Assembly: GCA_951799445.1 (NCBI GenBank)
Contig: OX637287.1
Location: forward strand, 36,361,724-36,425,723
DNA: 64,000 nt
Reading direction: 5' to 3'
Source of the DNA: Pseudisothecium myosuroides
Lineage: Eukaryota > Streptophyta > Bryopsida > Hypnales > Lembophyllaceae
The translations under genes and the position numbers were made by a program. Each line of letters starts with the position of its first letter. Positions within the stretch are counted from its first letter, which is position 1. A model generated the notes under the pieces. It was given only the letters and a program-made list of their open reading frames with translations, did no database searches and was not told the origin of the DNA. This document shows, piece by piece, positions 1-15,600 of this stretch.

Positions 1-685
1 GAGTTCATGGTTCTGCAGCAATAAAACAATCCGAGAATCCAAGCCCTAAATGACCTTCACTTACCATTCAAGAAACAAACCCTAATTTTACGCAGCGAAA
101 TTGTGAGCCGTGCCAGCAGTGACTAACTCACAACTCTCCAGTCACGTGCCATCTCAGCTCAGTTCCGTGCCACGTCGGGTGCTGACGCAACCATCAGAAA
201 GTCTCTGTTTCTGGGTTCTCCAGAAACAGAGGGCTATGAGTTCTCAAATCCGTGAGGAGATTGCTCTATTCTATGCGGAGTTTGTGAGAGATGTAGTTTT
301 TGCGAGTTACAAAAATGTTGAGGAACTCGAATAGAACTTATTTTAAGCCATCTTTCTAAATTTACCCCTGTTGGAAGAGTCATTTCTAGCTGGTAGCAGT
401 CCCGATTCTTTTTTAGCGAAGAGCACCTCAATGATGCCAGAGTTTGTATTCCTTCTTCATTTGACGTTAAGTTGATCGCGTGACGTCCGCGTTTGGACTG
501 ATTTTAGGTTTTGATTGAAGACGGGATTACGAGCATTTTAAAATTGGAGGATCATCGCAGACAGGAATTAGGGTTTTGTTTGGTTGCACTCGATTGCTAG
601 TTTCTTGTTCCCATGGTGTTGTAAGAGCGAGCTAGGAGCACAAGGCTGCTGCATTTTGCTTTTGGTAAGTCGCGGTGGGAGCACG
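1..685 (+). promoter_or_regulatory. 5' flank and leader of the UGGT gene
   Basis: This stretch lies upstream of the UGGT start codon and shows no convincing coding exon. The open frames in it are short and resemble no known protein. A tiny upstream reading frame (ATG at 613, three codons then TAA) lies in the probable leader, 70 bp before the real start. No clear TATA box or other promoter element could be assigned by eye, so the transcription start is unknown. Confidence 0.4.
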
Positions 686-3600
686 ATGGGCTCCTTGTTG
701 CGGTGTTACTCTGTTGTGGTGCTGGGATTGCTGCTGCTGCTGTGCACGTCGGCCAACGTGCGCGCTGTGAGCTTCGGGAAGAGTGTGAATGTCTCTGTGC
801 GAGCCAAGTGGGAGGGCACGTCGCTTCTCCTTGAGGCTGGGTTAGATTTCCACTCCCTTCTCCATCGCAGTCGTGCTGAATCTGATGCCATGGAATTCCT
901 AAATTGCGGTATCGTCATCCGAGCGTGGCAATGTATTTGTTTACCTTAACGAGGAAACACAGTGTAGGAATCTCTGAGCATCTGAGGTTTTCACATCGAG
1001 TCCCTGAAATCACAAAGTTGTGTGTATTTGAATGCTGTTTGGCCTGAGTCGGGCATTGCAGAACCAGTAGGGATTGATATCCTAAACTCAATATTTCGGT
1101 TTAGGTATAAAATGAATTGCGAATAATCTGAAGATCCTGGCGTTTGTTGAGGGAGAATTTTAGTCTGGTATGGCCTATGTTGGAGATTGGAGAATCAAGT
1201 GAACCAAATATACATCTAAAGGATCCATCGTCGATCATATCTGTCGCATGAAATTCTTACTCACTGCGGGCGTTAAGATCTTGATAGAACTCCCCTTTGA
1301 TCCTCATTTTGCCCTGTTCTTTGGGTATTTTGACATCCGAGCTGGACTTTTCAAATCTCTCGCGAGCTGTGAACGAGAAGTTGCGTACGATCTGTTAGGA
1401 TACGGATTGTTTAGTGTAAGTACAATGCAGACTGGACATGGCCTTGGAGATTATGTGAATCGTAAGATTCAATGGAGTTTTCAGATTAGAATATTTTGTT
1501 TCTACATGCACTTTGATCACAGTGATTGTGTGCACGGTTGCAGTGAGTTGCTAGCAAAGGAGAGGAATGATCTTTACTGGCGGTTCATAGAACAGTGGCT
1601 GAAGACTGATGAATCTGCCAAGCTCCACACAGACAAAGAATGCGTGCAGCATATTGAAGAGAAGGGGAGCTCTCTTCTTGGAGCGCCTCTTTTTCCTCTC
1701 TTTCGTTTGTCCCTTTCTTTGCGGTCGGCATCACCAAAGCTGGTTCTTTACCGACAACTTGCTACCGAAAGTCTTGCGGCGCATGAGAAGGTGATTGCTT
1801 TCTATTTCTGATACCGTGTTGCTTTTGCATCTCACCCCTTTTGTGTCTGCTGCCGAAAGATTCTTTTTTGTTTGTTTATTTGGCAGCTGGAGTTTGCGGT
1901 GATTGGACTTCCATATAATAGAGAGCATTAGCACCTCAAGTCGATGATTTTTGTGGTCTTTTGTGACGCTTACAACGATCTTGAATAGTGTACTTTTGTC
2001 TAAATTCTAATCGAAAGAGATCCATTGCTATTAGATTGGCACTGGCAAGCATCTCACCTAATAGTCAACCATTTACGTTGTTGTACGTTTTAGGTGAACG
2101 AGGAAGTACTTCATGAAGTTCATGCCGACAGGTGGTCAGTTGGGAAGACTCCGTCGGCCTCAGAAGGGAGATGTTGTTGGATTGACACCGGGTCTCAAAT
2201 CTTTTTTGAGGAATCCCAAGTCTTCAATTGGCTCCAGTTTTCGGCAGAAGAGAGGTGTCCTATATTTCCTATTAACTACTGTCAGTACAATTAAATGATT
2301 TGGTACTAGAGGACATGATAAAACCCTAGTTATTGTTTTTGTGGAATTATCAGCTTTGACGTATGGTAAGATTTTGTTTTTATCTCGCAGCGATGGTGAG
2401 AAGAAGGAGCTGCCGGAGGTTTTTGAGTTCGACCATATCTATCCTGGATCCGAATATGGTGCACTCACTGCTATTCTCTATGGCGCACTTGGAACCCCTT
2501 GTTTTGAAAGACTTCATACTCTTCTGGCGGATGCCTCCAAAGATGTAAGTTTATTATGACGTGTGGGCAGACATAAATGGGTTCATTTTTAATTTCCCAT
2601 CTCTTGTTCCAAACATGGATCTCCTTCTTGCTCTCCATTGTCCCTTTTTCACACTGTCTTTTCTTTCTTTGGCTTTACCATTGGTCGATGATCACTGGGT
2701 ATCAGCCACTGTGAATCTATCTTTGTTCTCAAAGAGACTATGTGCTCTGCAGGGATTTGTTAAGTACATTATTCGCCCTGTACTTTCTTCTGGCTGCGCA
2801 AGAGATGCTGAAAGATGTGCACGCAGTGGTTATGGAGGCCCAGTTAATCTGGGAGGTTATGGGGTTGAGCTTGCTCTCAAGAACATGGAATACAAAGCTA
2901 TTGATGACAGTGAAGTTAAGAAAGGTGGCTATCTCTTCTAGATGTTGCCAACTCTCTCAAATGTTAGATAGATGAAATGTCTGAAGCTTTGGACACCCGT
3001 TTTATATAGTGTCTATTTCCTGTCTCCTTGGTCTTTAGCATTGCTTCTTGGTTTGAAAAAGTGAAATATCTGGTTGTGTATTAATCATTATTGTGTTAGA
3101 ATTGCAATATTTTTGCAAAGGACCTATGTGAGTGACGACATTGGAAACGCTTTGTCCATCAAACTTGATCTATCTGCTTGCGTACACGTAATAACTGGGG
3201 GGCATTTGGAAGGTCGCATTTAGTTTGCCTGGGCACAAAAAGGTTGCTCTGATTGGCAAAGCGAAGCTGAAATCATTTTGAACCCTGTACAGGAGATGGA
3301 GGGGAGGATGCCCGGACAGAAGACTTGAGCGAGGATGTTCGGGGCTTCATTTTTTCAAAACTCCTGGTGTGTTTAGCAGCTCAAATATGGGACTGCTTCA
3401 TGATTAATGTCTGAATCCAATTAAGGATGATTGAAAGTAGTTGTTTCTGATTGCCTGGCAAGTGGTCTGATGGGATTTACCAGAGATACACTCTTAGGGA
3501 CGATCTATCGTTTGTTGTGCAGGACCGAAAGCCAGAGTTGACAGGAGAGTTGATGACCTTTCGAGATCATTTGCTATCCTCTGGTGTTGCTGATAACATG

Positions 3601-6600
3601 AATGTGTGGGAGCTCAAAGGTAATATATCCATTCCTGACTCACGAAGAATTTCCCATCGAAGGTTGCTTGTTTGGATGTTGTTAAGCATGCTTGTTAGGA
3701 AGAGATACCCAGCGTATCTATGGGCGTGCTCGATGGGTGGCATACGTGGAGTGGTCTACCTAAAACCTAACGTGCACCCTTCCACTGGTGCTTTGTACGT
3801 TCTACAGTGATTTTCTGGTAACCCGAAACTGGAGGTTTAAGGTCAATGCTGTCTCGTCTATTATCCGTCAATGTAGTATTGGAGCATACTTAAACCTTCC
3901 AATTCAGAAGAACATGGCATTGTTGCCTCACCCAACACTTAGTTAATCCAGAAATTTCTTGCATATATTATTATAGGTAGATTGTTTTGTGTGTCTTCAG
4001 CTATGAAATGAATCTTGTCTACAGAGGAGCTTCCATTTGGAATGATGTACATGCTTTTGACCTTTGCTATTATATTTTGAATTGTGTATCCCAAAATGCA
4101 GATTTGGGTTATCAAGCAACTCAACGCATTATCAGAGCATCAGAACCACTTAAGTTGATGCAGGAAATTAATCAAAATTTCCCAAACCTGGTGTCGTCAC
4201 TATCCCGCATGCAGGTAAGGATGCATCAGCTGAGTTCCTAGTTTCCCAGAATTCTGTCACCAAGTTAAAGTCCGTGGATATTGTATCTGTCGAGTTTATA
4301 CTTTGTCAGAAATTAAGATTTGTCAAACTCTTGATTTCCTTCCTATCCAAGTAGATGGTTGCGCAGATGGGAGGTTATTATACTGGTTCTGTACCGGTGA
4401 ACATGGAGTATCCTACTAAACTATGTCTTTTGTTTTTTCCGCAGTTGAATGAGACGATCAAAGACGAGATAGTGTCCAACCAGCGGTTGCTTCCAGCCGG
4501 AAAGAATCTAGTTTCTATTAATGGAGCCCTTCTCAACTTAGAAACTCTTGACCTTTTCTCGTAAGACTTTGATGATATATATTCTCGTGAGTATTAAGAG
4601 CTGGTTTCTACTGGCCAGCACTTTGATTCATTCGTTGTATTACTTGTTGCTAATGTTCAGGTCCTTCTAAAATTTAACTCATACTTTTTTAGGTTGATTG
4701 AGCTTGTACAAGGAGAGCTGTCCACCGCTAACAGCATTCTTTCTATGAAGGTGCTCTTCCAAACCCATGGCACAGCATTGCTTCAAAACCATCGAATTAT
4801 TTAGTAGTTGTAGATCTGTTCGTATCGGTTTATCTTTCTAGGGCCTTTCATCCTAGTGAGTGCTGGTGGTACTCACAGCCAGAGAATGAGTCTATTGCAT
4901 ATGAAATCATGTCTGAACAATGGATCATGCACAGATTCCAGCGAAGTTTGTTCGGGAATTTTTGTTACTGCCCGAAGCGTCCGAGCAGGGTGCAATGCGA
5001 CTTGACTACCGATCTGACAAGCATGTCCACTATCTCAATAACATTGAAGAAGATTCAAGATATAAGCGCTGGAGAGCAAATTTAAATGAGGTACTTCAAA
5101 TTTTTGTTGGAGTTTTCTTACATTAAATTTAAAATTAAGAACGTTTATTAACGACGTTTCGATAACACGTGGAGAAGCTCTTTCACAGTATCATCAATAA
5201 ACTGGTAATTTAAAACCATGAAATCTCGGTCCTTTAGGGTTTGATAATCTCCTGTATATTCAGTGTCGTAGGTATCACCACGGAGTTTGTGTCCAAATTG
5301 GAAATTCGTGATCTTGAGGTCATGTCTGACGATTAACCGAGATGATTGGGTTGTGTGCTTTGGACAGCTGCTGATGCCGGTGTTCCCAGGACAGATGCGA
5401 TACGTGCGCAAGAATTTGTACCATGCTGTTTATGTGATTGACCCTGCGTCTCCAAAAGGACTGTTGGCAAGTGTTTTCTTCCTGGCACCTGTGCATTCTA
5501 TTGTATTCATGCTTTATGCAATGTAAATACCCGTCAGACTCTGTCGTTCCAAGCTTTCTCGCGTTCTTAGTGTCCACTCTTAGTTCGGATATTGATGCTT
5601 GTACAGGCTGTGGAGGCATTGTCCATGTTGTACGAAAACAATTACCCTATGCGGTTCGGTCTGATCCTCCTTTCCGGAAGAGTATTGGAACAAATCACAG
5701 CCAGTGGTGAGGATATCCTAACAAGTGTTGGACCAGATGGTGTTTCCAATTTGAAGGACTCAGAAACAGACCTCTCATTACTGGTATATCCATCAATCCC
5801 CTTCCATCAAGTTTTCTGATAAATTCTCAAGCGTGCTTGGAAAAACAATTGTCCAGTGTCTTCTTTATTTGAGATTTAGTATTGAAGTATGTCCTTCCTG
5901 TGAAAAACTCTCTTTAACTCTGGTCGTTCATTTATAAACCATATGCATAAACCATCAATTTGGATGCCTCATGTGCTGTATACAATATACTGGTATTTCA
6001 CTCTCGTCTTTCCAAAGCTCTCGTGGAAAGGTTGTCACTAAGTACAATGTTTTCAACGAACTGTGCAGGTCATAAGGTTATTTCTCTTCATAAAGGAGGA
6101 GTATGATGATAAAGAGTTAGCTCTTAAGTTTTTGACTGAGGTAAGCTCATTCTTTGACACAATCCATCCGAAGGGTAGGCAAGTATTTTTGTTCTTTGAA
6201 GTCGTATCTGAATTATTTTTCTGTCCAATCCTCGAAATTTTTATGTTGGCATTTATGAACCACGTAGATAGCAGTGACGGATCTTAAAATGCGTTTGTCA
6301 TATAAATAGGACATTGCGGGACAATTTCCTTGGTCTTTTTTCTTCATGCTCTTGTACGTATATCTAACTTGTTTCTTCCGGATTGATCCATCAGTTGCAT
6401 ACTGAATGGGCTGGAGATTCTTATGGGGACGAAGATGTGCCAGTTGAGAGGACTCACGTTGAGGATGCTTTAATGGGAGCACTAAGGCGAGTCAAAATAT
6501 TCTGCATCATGTTTTTTCCTAGTCTGGAGATATCATCCCAGACTCTCAGACTGGATCCTAGAAATTAGACATGAAATTTGCTAGTTGACCGAACTTGCGG

Positions 6601-9600
6601 TATCTTTCCGGTGACCTATCCCTAATATATGTGTTGTGTGAATACGAACAGGTCTAAGGAGAAATTTGCTGAAGGTTTTAAGGAGAAAACCACGACAATA
6701 CTGAGCAAATTTGACAAGGAGTTTGATTACCAGGAAGAGGCCTTGAGTAGCACTCTTTTTGTTCATAAATTGGGTTTGTCAAATGTCCATCCCGCCCTGC
6801 TAATGAACGGCCTAGTGTACGGCTCTAACCAGGTATGCTTCAATTTTATCTTATTGACTCCTCGTAGCATTGTTATTGTCTGGCTCGCATTGTTAGGGAG
6901 GCTTGGTCCTCAAATACAAGTAGTCTTTTAATGGATGATTGTACTAGTCCATGAGTCAGGTACTAAATAAGAGTGTTTTTTCAGGTCGTCAGTGCTGCGG
7001 TTCAAGCCATGAACGATGAGCTTCCAAGGCTGCAAGAAGGTGTCTACTATGGACAAATCAACATACGAACGGACATTCTGGAGAAGTTTCTCACTGAAGA
7101 GGGTCAACCCCGCTACAATCCTCAGGTATCATAAAGCCAGCTGACACTGTGTTATACCGTCATTGCATATATCGCTCTTCTTGTTTACATTTCAGTTCAG
7201 TTGGTCGAAATGATTCTTTTCTTATGGATTGCCTTGTGTAGTTGAATGTACAAAAGTTCTTTTAACACCTGAAGGAACAAGAAGTCCAAATTGGATCGCA
7301 TGTTTTTCTTAGCAGTTTTGAGAAGTTCATGTGGGGACTTTTTGTAGTCAATCTTTATTTCTTTTTTGACTAGAACATGCAGTGTTTTGCATAGGTTCTA
7401 GTGAAAAAAAATTTGGTCCCGTCTGATTTATATATTTTACAATATGGTCGATCGAATTGGTCGTTTTGTAGCCACGACTTGGTTCTTTCGGTGTTAATTT
7501 GTGCATATTTTAGCTACTTGTCAGTTGAACACCCCCCATAAAATTGACTTGTTTTTGCAGATTGTTTCAGTCCCTAAAGAGGACCGCAAGCATGTGGGAC
7601 TTGCATACCCTGTAGCACAGAAGGATCCTGTACTTACGAGGCTGCAGTATCTTCATCATCCTGGATGTAAGTCATTCTGTGTCCTTCCCAATTAATGCTC
7701 TCCCGTTTTGTTTCTGAGAAATTAAAGGCTTTGATGTTCTAAGCATAAGATCAAGTTCTTGCTCAGTATAGAAATATCTTAGATGAGCTGCTTGCTGACC
7801 TGTCGACATGCATCGTGCAGCTGAAGATGATTTGAAGCCTGTGACACACTGGTTATCATTGGATCTCACTCAGAAGAGCGGGGTGCGATTGCTACAGCAG
7901 GCTCTCCAGTATCTTGTAAGTCATAATTTTGTTCTCTTAGAATAATGTTGATTTTCTTGTATGACTGGCTTAATGGTTTGGTGATTGTAACGACTCATTG
8001 CTGATGTTCTGAATTTTCACTGTGTCGAGTTGCTCAACATCTGCTTACACTGGCAGTTTAGACGATGTGTTTGAGTCTTGTTTCCTTGGTAACAGTTCAG
8101 ATGCTGAGAACTTGTTTATGATTTGATACGACAGTCAGATGGGTCCAAGAAAGGAAGAGTTGGGATATTGCACAATGTCAAGGCAGAAAACATCCATGAG
8201 CCTCCACTTCTGATTCGAGTTGTGATGGCAGTTGCAAACTCTCCAAGGTATGAAAACCTCTGAGCATTCCCAGATTGTGCTTGTTTCTCTTATCACTTTG
8301 CTGAAGAAAACCCCGAATGAAAGATGAAGACGCGTTTGATGAGCTTGGACTTTAATAGGTATAGTTTGTGTTTCTGTTCTTTAAATACGTTGATCTCTGT
8401 TGTGCAACAAATTTTTCCTCTATCTGACTTTAAGGACAGTCGGCGGGCAAAGGTTGTCCCGTTTTTGCAGAAACTGCTGACTATCAAAGAGGTGACTGAT
8501 GGGCATCCGGATAAGTACTCGGAGGACGAAGCTGTGAAGGTTGTTCTTAAGCTTGCTGAGGAGATGGGATTGAAAGCTTCCTCTTTAGAGAAATCCATCT
8601 CACCTGCTTCAGCTCATTCCATCCTCGAAAAGACTGAGGAGGTATCACAAATTATTTTGGTGTTACTGCCTGTTAATGCTCAATTCTGATACTGGTCCAT
8701 GGGACGTTTGAATAAGCAAATGTTTCCGTATGCTTTTGTCCTGTATAACCTGTGAGTTTGTTATCTTCGTTTAAATGATCCTTTAGTCATGATGTTATCA
8801 TTGAGCTTGTAAATGTTTGAATTGTTGAAGAGTATGCTTACCCTTGAGTGGTCTTATTTTGAACGACAGGAAGCAAAGTTCTTGTCCCGACTTTGTGGTC
8901 TCAAGTCAGGTGTGGAAGCAGTGATCACAAATGGACGGGTATGAACTCTCTTAACCCGTAAAGGACCAGACGTTCAAATTTTGAACAAAGGATTAACGCA
9001 AACATGTCCAAAACACAGTAACGTGTGTTTTTTCATCCATCTATACGGTTGTAGATTCTTGTGTTAGTTCTCTTACATTTGTATGGTATAGATTTCAAAA
9101 CTTTTCTCTGTAAATATTATATACTCTATAATATTCTATAGTTCAAGGAGCACAAGTATGTTTGAATTCAAAATCTATTGTTTTTAGTTCAAAAAATGAC
9201 CCTTTAAAAACAAGTTCAATAATTAAGTAAAATAAAAATCTCAAAACATCATAATTAGAACTTAACATTTTTAACTTAAAGAAAAAGAATTCTTGTGAAA
9301 ATTACAAATATTCAATCCATAATCAATTTTAGAAAAAAAATTAACTTTGGGTTTTAAATTTTATTGAAATTTTTTGGTTAAGGTCGGAAATGATCTAACC
9401 ATGTGGATATGATCTATGGATCACATTTTACAACTTCTATGTGAAAGTCTTCATTAAATTATTATTCTAAGTTGCATTTTACATTTTAGGAATTTTGAAT
9501 ACCCTGTGGTACTTAAAGGGTTAAGCTGATAAATTGTATGCGAAGGACGGATATGATGAGTATTTATATTGGAGAACACAAGGAAACCAATGATATCTGT

Positions 9601-12600
9601 TTACAGTTATGAGATTTTATTTCCTGTAACCATGATATGTTTTGATCTTCATCATTTCACATGAGGACTCGATGTAGGTTTTCATCCAAGAAGAGGGTCA
9701 CTATTTCGTCAAAGAAGATTTTTCTCTGTTGGAAAATGTGGAGTATGAGAAGCGAGTTAAGCAGGTTGAAGAGCTGGTGGAGAAGATCGAGTGGAATGAT
9801 ATAGATTCAGATGATTTGACCAGGTTTTTGAAACAAATTTATTTCCATCTATTCGCAGATACAACTCCTTCATTTATACAAATGAAACAGTATCGTAGGG
9901 CGACGGGTTTTGCATTGTTACTTTTTGTTTCTATGCACTTTCCTGGAGGCAAAACTCGAAGATTTTTACCTAAATACTTCTTAATAGCTTTTTGAACTCA
10001 GAATGAGGCTTTCGGAATTAATGTGTTTGAAGGGCGTTCCTATTTTCATACTGACCATGGCGTGGTTTGCTCATTGAATTGCCAGTGAATTTCTGAGCAC
10101 TGTAATCATGGGAGTATCATCAGCGATGTCTGCACGTACTAAAAGTAGTGAATCTGTTCGCTTTGAATTGTTGAAAGCCGAACACAGGCAAGTCGTGAGC
10201 TTTTCCATTTCTTTGAATGTTTTATAGTAGCACTTCGAGTAGTACTTCAAAAAATTTAAGTGGACTTCGTTCTGGAGTCGTTTTGACGTGGAATGTGTTA
10301 AAAATTGATCCACGAAGAATTTAATCTTTTCTCCAGGATTCATTGTTTACTTATTCAAGTTTCCTCTTGATCTTGAGCTTTTTTTTATTAAATTTCGATG
10401 TACTCGAATCTTTGCTATAAACTAATCTCCTATTAGAAAATTGCATGAGTCGTGTTTCTTGTGTTCTTCTTCGTATAACATTGATATGAATTCTTGTGGT
10501 TTTTTGTTATTTTTCCAGTGCGATTGTTAGGAAGGTTGAGGAATCTCCAATTCATGTGGATGCAGTGATTGATCCACTTAGTGCCATAGGCCAGAAGCTA
10601 TCACCATTACTCGTACTGCTTCAGGAATGGATAAAACCAAGTATGCGAATCTGTTTCAACCCCATGGTAAGCTCCTTTTTCCCTGGTGGATCGGACCTGC
10701 TTCTTTGTACGTTCATGTATTTTTTTCTCAATTTAGTGCAATATTATAGAGTAGGATGATCTTCGCTTTGCAGTAGACTAATTCTAGAATACTTCACTAA
10801 ATCTAAACTATTTTGTTAAATCTAGACCATCGATGGGTTGTCTATGCTTGCTCAGTCTATATTATTTTATGTTTAAAATCTAAAAAAAATTAGTTATTTC
10901 TTAGCCAGTGATTTGATCTTGAATGACCGAAATTTGAGATTTAGCGATCAATGTCAATACTGATCGTCTTATCTTTGTATGCATGCAGAGCTCGCTGGCT
11001 GATCTACCGTTGAAGAATTTCTACCGGTTTGTACTACCGGTACAGGTAGGATTGATTCCTCAGGCCTCAGTTGATCTCTTTGTTGGTAGTTGAGTTTCAG
11101 GCTGATGTTCAAGTTGAGAACACCATGTTTTACTAGAGTGATCAGCCTATCTATTTCACCTTGCAGCGTTCCTTTAGTCATCAATGAGCATGAACCAAAT
11201 CAAGGAGCTAAAGCACGGTGGAAAGGGTGAACAAACATCAAAGAAATTACTGTTAGGACTTCCTTAGGAGCTCTGTCTTTTTCCTCCTCTATGAGAGTAT
11301 ACTATTTATTGTTCTCTGAGATTGTCATCTCTGCATGGTGCAGGATTCCTTCACCTCAGAAGGTAGCTTGACAGCCGGACCATTTGCCCTCTTTTCCAAC
11401 ATGCCACCCTCTCGCACTCTCACAATGAACCTTGACGTTCCAGAACCATGGCTTGTAGAGCCTGTTGTCGCTGTGTAAGTGCATCTCTCCAAGTGCCGTA
11501 AATCTATCCATTCGAAACCAAACCCTCATTGCCGAATTAGTTTCTTCAGACCTTCAATATATTGGACTGATTTTCTGGTTATGACAATCAGACATGACTT
11601 GGACAATATTGTATTGGATAAGCTTGAAGATACGAGGACTATGCACGCAGTTTATGAGTTGGAAGCTTTAGTTCTCACTGGTGAGCAGCCGCTTTCCATT
11701 GTTCTCTATCTCTATCTGAACGCGATATTTATAACTAATTCCAGTTGTTAGGACATCGATGGGATGTCATGACCTTATTTGCTGCCGGTTCAGGTGATCC
11801 AGCGGTCTCCTATTTAATGCACTTGATAGCCTGTTTCTCTATGTATTAATCGAAGAGACTGATCTTTAAACGGGACATTTTACTTGATACAGGACATTGC
11901 TATGAAAAGGAGACGAAGGAACCTCCTCGTGGCCTTCAGGTACTCCTTGGCACTAAGGACCAACCTCACATGGTGGACACAATAGTCATGGCCAACTTGG
12001 GATATTGGCAACTGAAAGCAGCTCCTGGTGTTTGGACGCTAGCTCTTGCCCCTGGTCGATCCACTGAGATTTACACACTTAGTGGAAAAGATGAAGGGAG
12101 CGACGTTGGACCCATCTCAAAACGTATCATTATCAGTGATTTCAGAGGCGTGCCAGTACGTATAGAGGTGGTGAAGAGGAAAGGAATGGAAAACGAACGG
12201 ATATTGGACATAGAAGGGGATGAGGATGGTGTCAAAGCGAAGGTATTTCGTGTGTTGTCATATCTTCTGTGTTCATTCTTTTATTAATCGTCTAAGATGA
12301 TATCTTGAAAGGAACAAAGTTTGTCGGATACACTTGAAGCCTTAACAATCGCTAGCTTTGTTGGTATTATATCTTGGGTCATGTATGCTTCTTCTTGTGA
12401 TGGCTCAGGCTTCTTGGGTTCAGGAAAAGCTTGTCAAAAAGCTTGTCAAACTGAGGAATTATGCTGTGGCACTTGCCATTTCTGGCCAGAAAGCATTATT
12501 CTTGGTAACATGGCTTTTCATCAGCTCCTTTGGTGGAATATAATCAACTAAATGTAATCAAGTGGAATATATTCACATCAATTGAATGAGATAGAGAGAC

Positions 12601-15600
12601 GAAGCTGCATCTTACATTGGTTAAGCCTTCTCTAATAACGAAGTGTATTTTACGAACCTTGCAATTGTATAATGTTTAAGACTTACTGATCTTGTTGTGT
12701 GCATGAGTTAGCAGAAAAAGATGAAATTCGGGAAAAGCAAATTCATGAAATGGGCATCTAGTTGGGTTGGAGTTGGAAAAGGAGCAAAGCGAGAAGCAGG
12801 ACCTGTAATCTTCTGTTCTACTCTATTTTCGCACACAAAAAGATTGCGCTATATTATTCTAGAGAATTTTGAATTCCCCATCTGAGGTAAGTAGTGATTT
12901 TTGATCTATGACCTGATTCTCAAATTGTCATGGTTTGTAATTGCAGGCTGGAAGCAAGGTTATCAGGGAAGGAGAGACGATCAACATTTTTTCAGTTGCT
13001 TCTGGGCACTTGTACGTTCATCTTGAAATTTGTGACATGCATTCTTATAAATATTAGGTTTGATCATGGAATATAATGGAGTATGCAAATCAATAACCAT
13101 CAGTTTCAGTAACTACGCATGGCTTGTGCGATGGGAAGAGAAGCTTTGACAGGGTGTCTTATATTCCAGTTTTTTGACCTAAAGAGTTGCTCTTTGTCGG
13201 GGGAGGACAGGTATGAGCGATTTTTGAAAATAATGATGTTGAGTGTGCTGAAGAACACAGACCGCCCTGTCAAATTTTGGTTCATAAAGAACTATCTTTC
13301 CCCTCAATTCAAGGTCCGTACCTCTTTCCTTGTTTTCGAGGTGTTGCAAATTTGCGACGGGGTGAAAAACTTTCAAGCTTGTTCGTCTCATTGGGGGAAA
13401 AGAATCTAGTTGGCGCTTGCTTAAGAATCAAGTTCAAACATTTTCATTGATGAGAGTTTGTTGTGTGTCCAAAACTCTCATAAACTGATCATCGCCTGAA
13501 GAAGATGAAAGCTGCAGTTTGATATTGCCTCCTTATACATGAACGTCATTCTATTTTACCTTGCTGTGGATCACTTTCCAGTATATGTGCTCATTATCAA
13601 GGGAAGGAGGGCTCAATTGCAGGGTGTGATTCCTCATATGGCTCGTGAATATGGATTTGAATACGATCTGGTGACTTACAAGTGGCCCTCTTGGTTGCAC
13701 AAGCAAACTGAGAAGCAACGTATTATTTGGGCTTACAAGATTTTGTTTTTAGATGTTCTTTTCCCGCTCTCTTTGAAGAAGGCAAGTTCACTTCTTCGTG
13801 CTAGCGCATTATATTATTTCGGGACAATCATTGCCTTGTGTTTCGCACCTGCTGTTGGAATCAATTTAGATTCTCTGATTTTCAAGAGCAGTGGTTCTTT
13901 TTGTACTGCAGGAGTCATTTTGCATAGTATTACGACTCTTATGACTTGAATCTATTTTTTAAAGTACATGCCATTTTGAATATAGTATTTTGTTAAGTTT
14001 GCCTAAAATTTGTTTACGTGTACTTGTGTGCACAGGTAATATTTGTGGATGCTGATCAAATAATTAGAGCTGATATGGCGGAGCTGTATGATATGGACAT
14101 AGACGGAAAACCACTTGCATACACACCATTTTGCGACAACAACAAAGAGATGGATGGTTTTCGATTCTGGAACCAGGTACTAGCATGTTATGCAGAAATG
14201 AGCTCCAGCTTGTGTCATGTCGTTGCTGAAGATCATTTAAGGGCTCACCTTTCCGTTTTCTGAACGGATTATTTCTTTAAGGACAATCCGTATTATGATC
14301 TGTCTTCTTATCCGATGACTGACCCCGTCTTTCCCGTTGTCTTGCTCTAAATCCAATGACTTCTAAGATACAATGAAGTCATCATATGCCCATTTAATAA
14401 GAACATGCAAGTTGGACAAGTTTGCTTGGTCGAAAAGATATTTATAAATTGTTTGCAACGGGGGTTAGGATGCGAGACGGTTGTCTTCCATAGAGGTTTT
14501 AATCGAGGGTATGTAAGAGCCCATTCCAGGTATCAAGTGGCACTTACTGACCTTCAATATTACTATACAGTTTGGCTTCCTTTATGTTCACTTATTTGTG
14601 GGTGTTGGATATCAGGGTTTTTGGAAGGAACACTTGAGGGGAAGGCCTTATCACATCAGGTATGTTCCATTAAGAAAAGAATTGATTATCTGCCTTCACA
14701 AGTTGTCTAACTTTGTCAGTTTTTCATGCTTCCAAGCAGATGTTGGACTTTGTTGTTCTTTCAAAATAGCTCTTGGTTTACTAGTTTCAGCAATAATGTT
14801 TTCATCTTGCATGGCTTGTTATCATTGTTCTACATCATATTCCCACATCACAAATCACTTTTGGTCTGATTCTGTTATTCTCTGCCATCTGAAACAGTGC
14901 CCTCTATGTAGTGGATCTCGTGAAATTTCGCCAGTCAGCTGCAGGAGACAACTTGAGAGTCTTCTATGAGAGTCTAAGTAAAGACCCTAATAGTCTTTCC
15001 AACCTGGACCAGGTTAGGTCAAACTTTTGAAACGCCTCCCATCGCGTATTTGATTCTCTGTGTTGTCTGTTTCAGTTGAAACTGATAAATTAAGCACAGC
15101 CCTATGTCAGTTTCGTTTGATGAAACTAAAACATACTCTGAATTCAGGATTTACCGAACTACGCCCAGCACCAAGTACCAATATTCTCTCTACCCCAGCA
15201 ATGGCTGTGGTGCGAGTCATGGTGCGGGAATGCAACCAAGTCCCAGGCCAAGACAATCGATTTGTGTAATAACCCCATGACCAAGGAGCCGAAACTGGAG
15301 GCAAGTGATTTATTTATCATGGATTGTTTTGTTCAAACCGTTTCGATTTCATGGACTTCGAGGTCGAGGACACTGTTTTCACTTTAAGCATTCTATTCAG
15401 TCTATAGAGAGTGATTTTTGAGAAATCCGTACAGATCAGTAATGTACGATTTTGAGAGATTGCTTTGGGTACAAGAGCCAAATCTATTACTTTTTTACCA
15501 TGTATGAATTTCTTATGCAAAGTGGGAGTTGTAGACCCCTATAGTGACTGTATACAATCGTATTTCATTCCAAGATCAATGACCATAGACATTCAGCCAA

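Noticed and set aside
110..334. 74-codon open frame upstream of UGGT
   Set aside because: It begins at a non-ATG codon and has no recognisable similarity; it lies in the probable promoter or leader.
5148..5619. Minus-strand open frames over UGGT exons 11-13
   Set aside because: They are mirror images of conserved UGGT exons on the plus strand.
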